64,000 nucleotides of DNA, from assembly GCF_017104565.1 (NCBI RefSeq), contig NZ_JAAGPD010000001.1, positions 186,001-250,000 of the forward strand. The letters run 5' to 3'. The notes beneath the pieces were generated by a model. That model had not been told where the DNA came from. It made no database searches and was given only the letters and a program-made list of their open reading frames with translations. A program made the position numbers and the translations under genes. This document shows positions 61,756 through 64,000 of the stretch, piece after piece. Each line of letters opens with the position of its first letter. Position 1 is the first letter of the stretch. Source of the stretch: Paraburkholderia sp. Tr-20389 (GTDB taxonomy: Bacteria > Pseudomonadota > Gammaproteobacteria > Burkholderiales > Burkholderiaceae).

Positions 61756-62870
61756 ATCCGCACATGAAGTCGCAAACCCTGTTGGGAGCCGCGCACGGCG
61801 CGCAAGGCTGGCGCACGCGCTTGCCGCATGTGCGCGTCGCCGGCGTGATCGCGGCTGCCGTTGTGTTCGCGATGCTTGCCGCGCTGCTGTTGATCGCGCT
61901 GATGGGCGTGCCCGTCGGCGACGCGCTCGCCGCATTTGCCGACGGTGCGTGGGGATCGCCATATGCGATCGGCGCGTCGATCAATCGCAGTCTCGCGTTC
62001 GCGCTCGTCGGTACGGGATTCGTGATCGCGAACCGCGCGAAACTCACCAACGTCGGCGGCGAAGGACAGATCGCGATCGGCGGCATCGTCGCGACGGCGC
62101 TGAGCCTGTATGGCGGCTGTGCGCATTTGCCGTTCGGGTTGTCGTTCGTCGTGCCGATGCTGGGCGCGGCCGCAGCCGGTGCGGTTTGGGGCGGCGTGCC
62201 CGGCGTGCTGAAGGCGAAGGCGGGCACCAACGAAGTGATCAGCACATTGTTGCTGTCGTTCATCGCCGTGTGGCTGCTCTACTGGTGCGTGCAGAGTGAA
62301 GCGCTGCTGCGCCAGCCGATGACGAACGGCGCGACCTTGCCCGAATCGCTCGAAATTCCCGACCTGACCAAGCTGCCCGCGATCTTCGCGGCGAGCGGCA
62401 TGAACTTCAATATTGGCTTGCCGGTGACCATCGCGCTGGCATTCGCTTCGGCTGTCCTGCTCACGCGCACGCGCTTCGGACTGTCGCTGCGCGCCGCAGG
62501 CCTGAACGCGGTCGCGGCAAGACGCGCGGGCCTGCCGATCACGTCGTCGATCGTGGGTGCGCTGGCGCTCGCCGGTGCGTTCAGCGGCCTCGCGGGCGCG
62601 CTGATGCTGCAAGGCGACCAGTACTCGCTGAAGGCGGGTTTCTCGTCGGGCTACGGCTTCGACGGTCTGGTGGTCGGCCTGCTCGCGCGCGGTTCGATCA
62701 CAGGCGTGTTCGCTGCGGCGCTGCTGTTCGGCTTTCTGCGCTCGGGCGGCATCAACATGGAGATGATCGCGCAGGTGCCGTCGGCGCTCGTGCTGATCGT
62801 GCAGGGCATCGTCACGATCGCGCTCGCGGGCGGCGCGATGTGGCTCGACAGGGGAGACGCACGGCAATGA
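61752..62870 (+). CDS. ABC transporter permease, nucleoside type (NupB/YufP-like)
   Basis: A 372-residue permease with ~10 helices, starting at VIAAAVVFAMLAALLLIALMG. It carries the family segment LTNVGGEGQIAIGGI, which contacts the ATPase, and AGTNEVISTLLLSFIAVWLL. The start overlaps the ATPase stop (ATGA) and its end overlaps the next permease (ATGA), a typical nupABC-like arrangement. Confidence 0.9.
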   Translation: MNPHMKSQTLLGAAHGAQGWRTRLPHVRVAGVIAAAVVFAMLAALLLIALMGVPVGDALAAFADGAWGSPYAIGASINRSLAFALVGTGFVIANRAKLTNVGGEGQIAIGGIVATALSLYGGCAHLPFGLSFVVPMLGAAAAGAVWGGVPGVLKAKAGTNEVISTLLLSFIAVWLLYWCVQSEALLRQPMTNGATLPESLEIPDLTKLPAIFAASGMNFNIGLPVTIALAFASAVLLTRTRFGLSLRAAGLNAVAARRAGLPITSSIVGALALAGAFSGLAGALMLQGDQYSLKAGFSSGYGFDGLVVGLLARGSITGVFAAALLFGFLRSGGINMEMIAQVPSALVLIVQGIVTIALAGGAMWLDRGDARQ

Positions 62871-63784
62871 ATCTCGAACTTCTCGCGGTATTCGCGGGCG
62901 CGTCCATCCGCCTGGCCGCGCCGATGATGCTCGCCTCGACAGGCGAACTCGTGAGCGAGCGCGCGGGCGTGCTCAACATGAGCGTCGAAGGGATGATGTT
63001 GACGGGGGCGTTCTTGGGCGCGACGTTTTCGTGGCTCACGGGCAATCCCGCCATCGGCTTGCTATGCGGCATGCTTGGCGTGATTCCGCTCGCGCTGCTA
63101 CAGGCGTTCCTGAGCGTGACGATGCGCGCGAACCAGATCGTGACGGGCATCGGCATCAACATTCTGGCGCTCGGCGGCACCACGCTCGCGTACCGGAAGA
63201 TTTTCGGCGAGCGTTCGAGCGCGGTGATCCCGGGCCTCTCGCACTGGTCGCCGCCCGTGCTCGGCAAGATTCCCGTCATCGGCGAGCCGGTGTTCGGGCA
63301 GGTCTGGCTGCTGTATGCGGGGCTCGCCGTGCTGGTCGGCACCTACGTCGTGATGCGTCGCACCGCATTAGGCGTCGCGCTGCATGCAACGGGCGTCGCG
63401 CCTCGCGCGGTCGATCAGTCGGGACTCGGTGTCGCGCGGATCCGATACGGCGCGGTCGTGTTCTCGGGCGTGATGTCGGCGGCGGGGGGCTGCTTTCTGT
63501 CGATCGGCGATATTCACACCTTCACGGAAGGCATGACCAACGGCACGGGCTATCTGGCGATTGCCGCGATCATCTTCGGCAACTGGAAGGTCGGGCGCAC
63601 GGCGCTCGCGTGCCTGCTGTTCGGGGCGGCGACGGCCATGCAATTCCAGCTGCCGATGTTCGGCCTGCATGTGCCGACGGCGCTGCTGATCATGCTGCCG
63701 TATCTGCTCGCGCTGGTGGCCGTGGCAGGTCTGATCGGCCGGCAGTCCGCGCCGCCCGCGCTCACCCAGCCGTTCAGGCGCTGA
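62867..63784 (+). CDS. ABC transporter permease, nucleoside type (NupC/YufQ-like)
   Basis: A 305-residue permease with multiple helices. It has the conserved MMLASTGELVSERAGVLNMS segment followed by EGMMLTGAFLG, and ANQIVTGIGINILALGGTT. It is the last gene of the importer operon, about 75 bases before the TetR gene. With the preceding permease it forms the transmembrane pore. Confidence 0.9.
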   Translation: MNLELLAVFAGASIRLAAPMMLASTGELVSERAGVLNMSVEGMMLTGAFLGATFSWLTGNPAIGLLCGMLGVIPLALLQAFLSVTMRANQIVTGIGINILALGGTTLAYRKIFGERSSAVIPGLSHWSPPVLGKIPVIGEPVFGQVWLLYAGLAVLVGTYVVMRRTALGVALHATGVAPRAVDQSGLGVARIRYGAVVFSGVMSAAGGCFLSIGDIHTFTEGMTNGTGYLAIAAIIFGNWKVGRTALACLLFGAATAMQFQLPMFGLHVPTALLIMLPYLLALVAVAGLIGRQSAPPALTQPFRR

Positions 63785-63860
63785 CGCGGCGCGAGCGCGA
63801 GGGGCGCGGCAGAGTACCATAGCGATTCGCCGCGCCGTCTTCCAACCGTTCATCGATACC

Positions 63861-64000
63861 ATGCCACGCAACGCCGCCGCATCCAGCGCAACCGCCCGAG
63901 AGCCGAAGCAGGAGCCCACGCGCCGCCAGCAGCTTGCGGCGAAGACACGCGAACGCATCTTCCGGATCGCCATCAAGGAGTTCGCCGACAAAGGCTTCAG
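63861..64000 (+). CDS. TetR-family regulator, N-terminal part (cut by window end)
   Basis: From ATG 63861, 46 residues are visible: a polar leader (PRNAAASSATAREPKQ), then KTRERIFRIAIKEFADKGF, the first helix and start of the TetR DNA-binding domain. The rest lies beyond the window. Its position next to the ureide importer suggests it regulates that system, as RutR-type proteins do in pyrimidine catabolism. That link is inference. Confidence 0.75.
   Translation, partial: MPRNAAASSATAREPKQEPTRRQQLAAKTRERIFRIAIKEFADKGF

Noticed and set aside
60022-61962. Long antisense frame opposite the double ATPase
   Set aside because: Shadow of a strongly motif-supported ABC ATPase; no domain visible.
1-64000. 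CRISPR arrays, tRNA/rRNA genes, insertion sequences or prophage
   Set aside because: No regularly spaced repeats, no tRNA-like cloverleaf noticed, and no transposase, integrase or phage structural motif among the translated frames.

Overview
The window is about 64 kb of GC-rich, densely coded DNA. Its gene content (OmpC-type porin, DUF4148 protein, FlhDC, AAHS-family aromatic-acid transporters, a MhpR-type regulator, DhaKL) and its codon use point to the Burkholderiaceae, most likely Paraburkholderia or Caballeronia. I infer a secondary replicon or accessory chromosome region, because nearly everything is catabolic or transport and there are no rRNA, tRNA or core informational genes. I see no CRISPR array, insertion sequence, integrase or phage gene.

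Layout. 0-5.3 kb: a gallate meta-cleavage operon (gallate dioxygenase, AAHS transporter, 4-oxalomesaconate hydratase, CHA aldolase, and a ModA-like binding protein with no visible signal peptide). 5.4-11.0 kb, minus strand: one giant gene of about 1,880 codons that fuses two alpha/beta-hydrolase (lipase-like) domains, a CHAT caspase-like protease domain and a helical/TPR-like tail. 11.0-11.7 kb: a relatively AT-rich gene-free stretch. 11.7-20.1 kb: a LacI regulator followed by a polyol/sugar ABC transporter with two permeases, a tiny membrane protein and two ATPases, coupled to dihydroxyacetone-kinase-type DhaL and DhaK. 20.2-23.0 kb: a CAP-domain lipoprotein, an unrecognised acidic protein and a DUF1223 thioredoxin-like protein. 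23.1-31.9 kb: a complete mhp pathway (mhpR divergent from mhpA-B-D-F-E-T-C), with a near-ideal palindromic operator in the divergent promoter region.

32-42 kb: an isolated glycogen phosphorylase; a two-gene secreted-protein operon (DUF3047, and a ClpP-like domain fused to an LprI-like domain); a DUF849/BKACE enzyme with an MFS transporter; a BON protein; a porin; a DUF4148 protein; and an ABM-family monooxygenase. 42.4-42.8 kb: a decayed dctA remnant. 42.8-48.5 kb, minus strand: a five-gene operon (citrate-lyase-beta-like lyase, class III CoA transferase, amidohydrolase, AtoE-type transporter, 2-hydroxycarboxylate transporter) divergent from a LysR regulator. It looks like a CoA-dependent route for a branched hydroxy-dicarboxylate such as citramalate.

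49.5-54.9 kb: a PAS-PAS-GGDEF-EAL protein, a 46-codon small ORF with a strong leader, an orphan flhDC pair, and a lysE-type exporter broken by a frameshift. 55-63.8 kb: a minus-strand operon for a biuret-hydrolase-like cysteine hydrolase, an amidase and AtzG/AtzE/AtzH-type proteins. It is divergent from a BMP/nucleoside-type ABC importer (binding protein, double ATPase, two permeases). Together these suggest uptake and stepwise deamidation of a ureide, biuret or purine/pyrimidine breakdown product. The window ends inside a TetR-family gene.

All functional names come from recognising motifs and family resemblance by eye; no database search was run.
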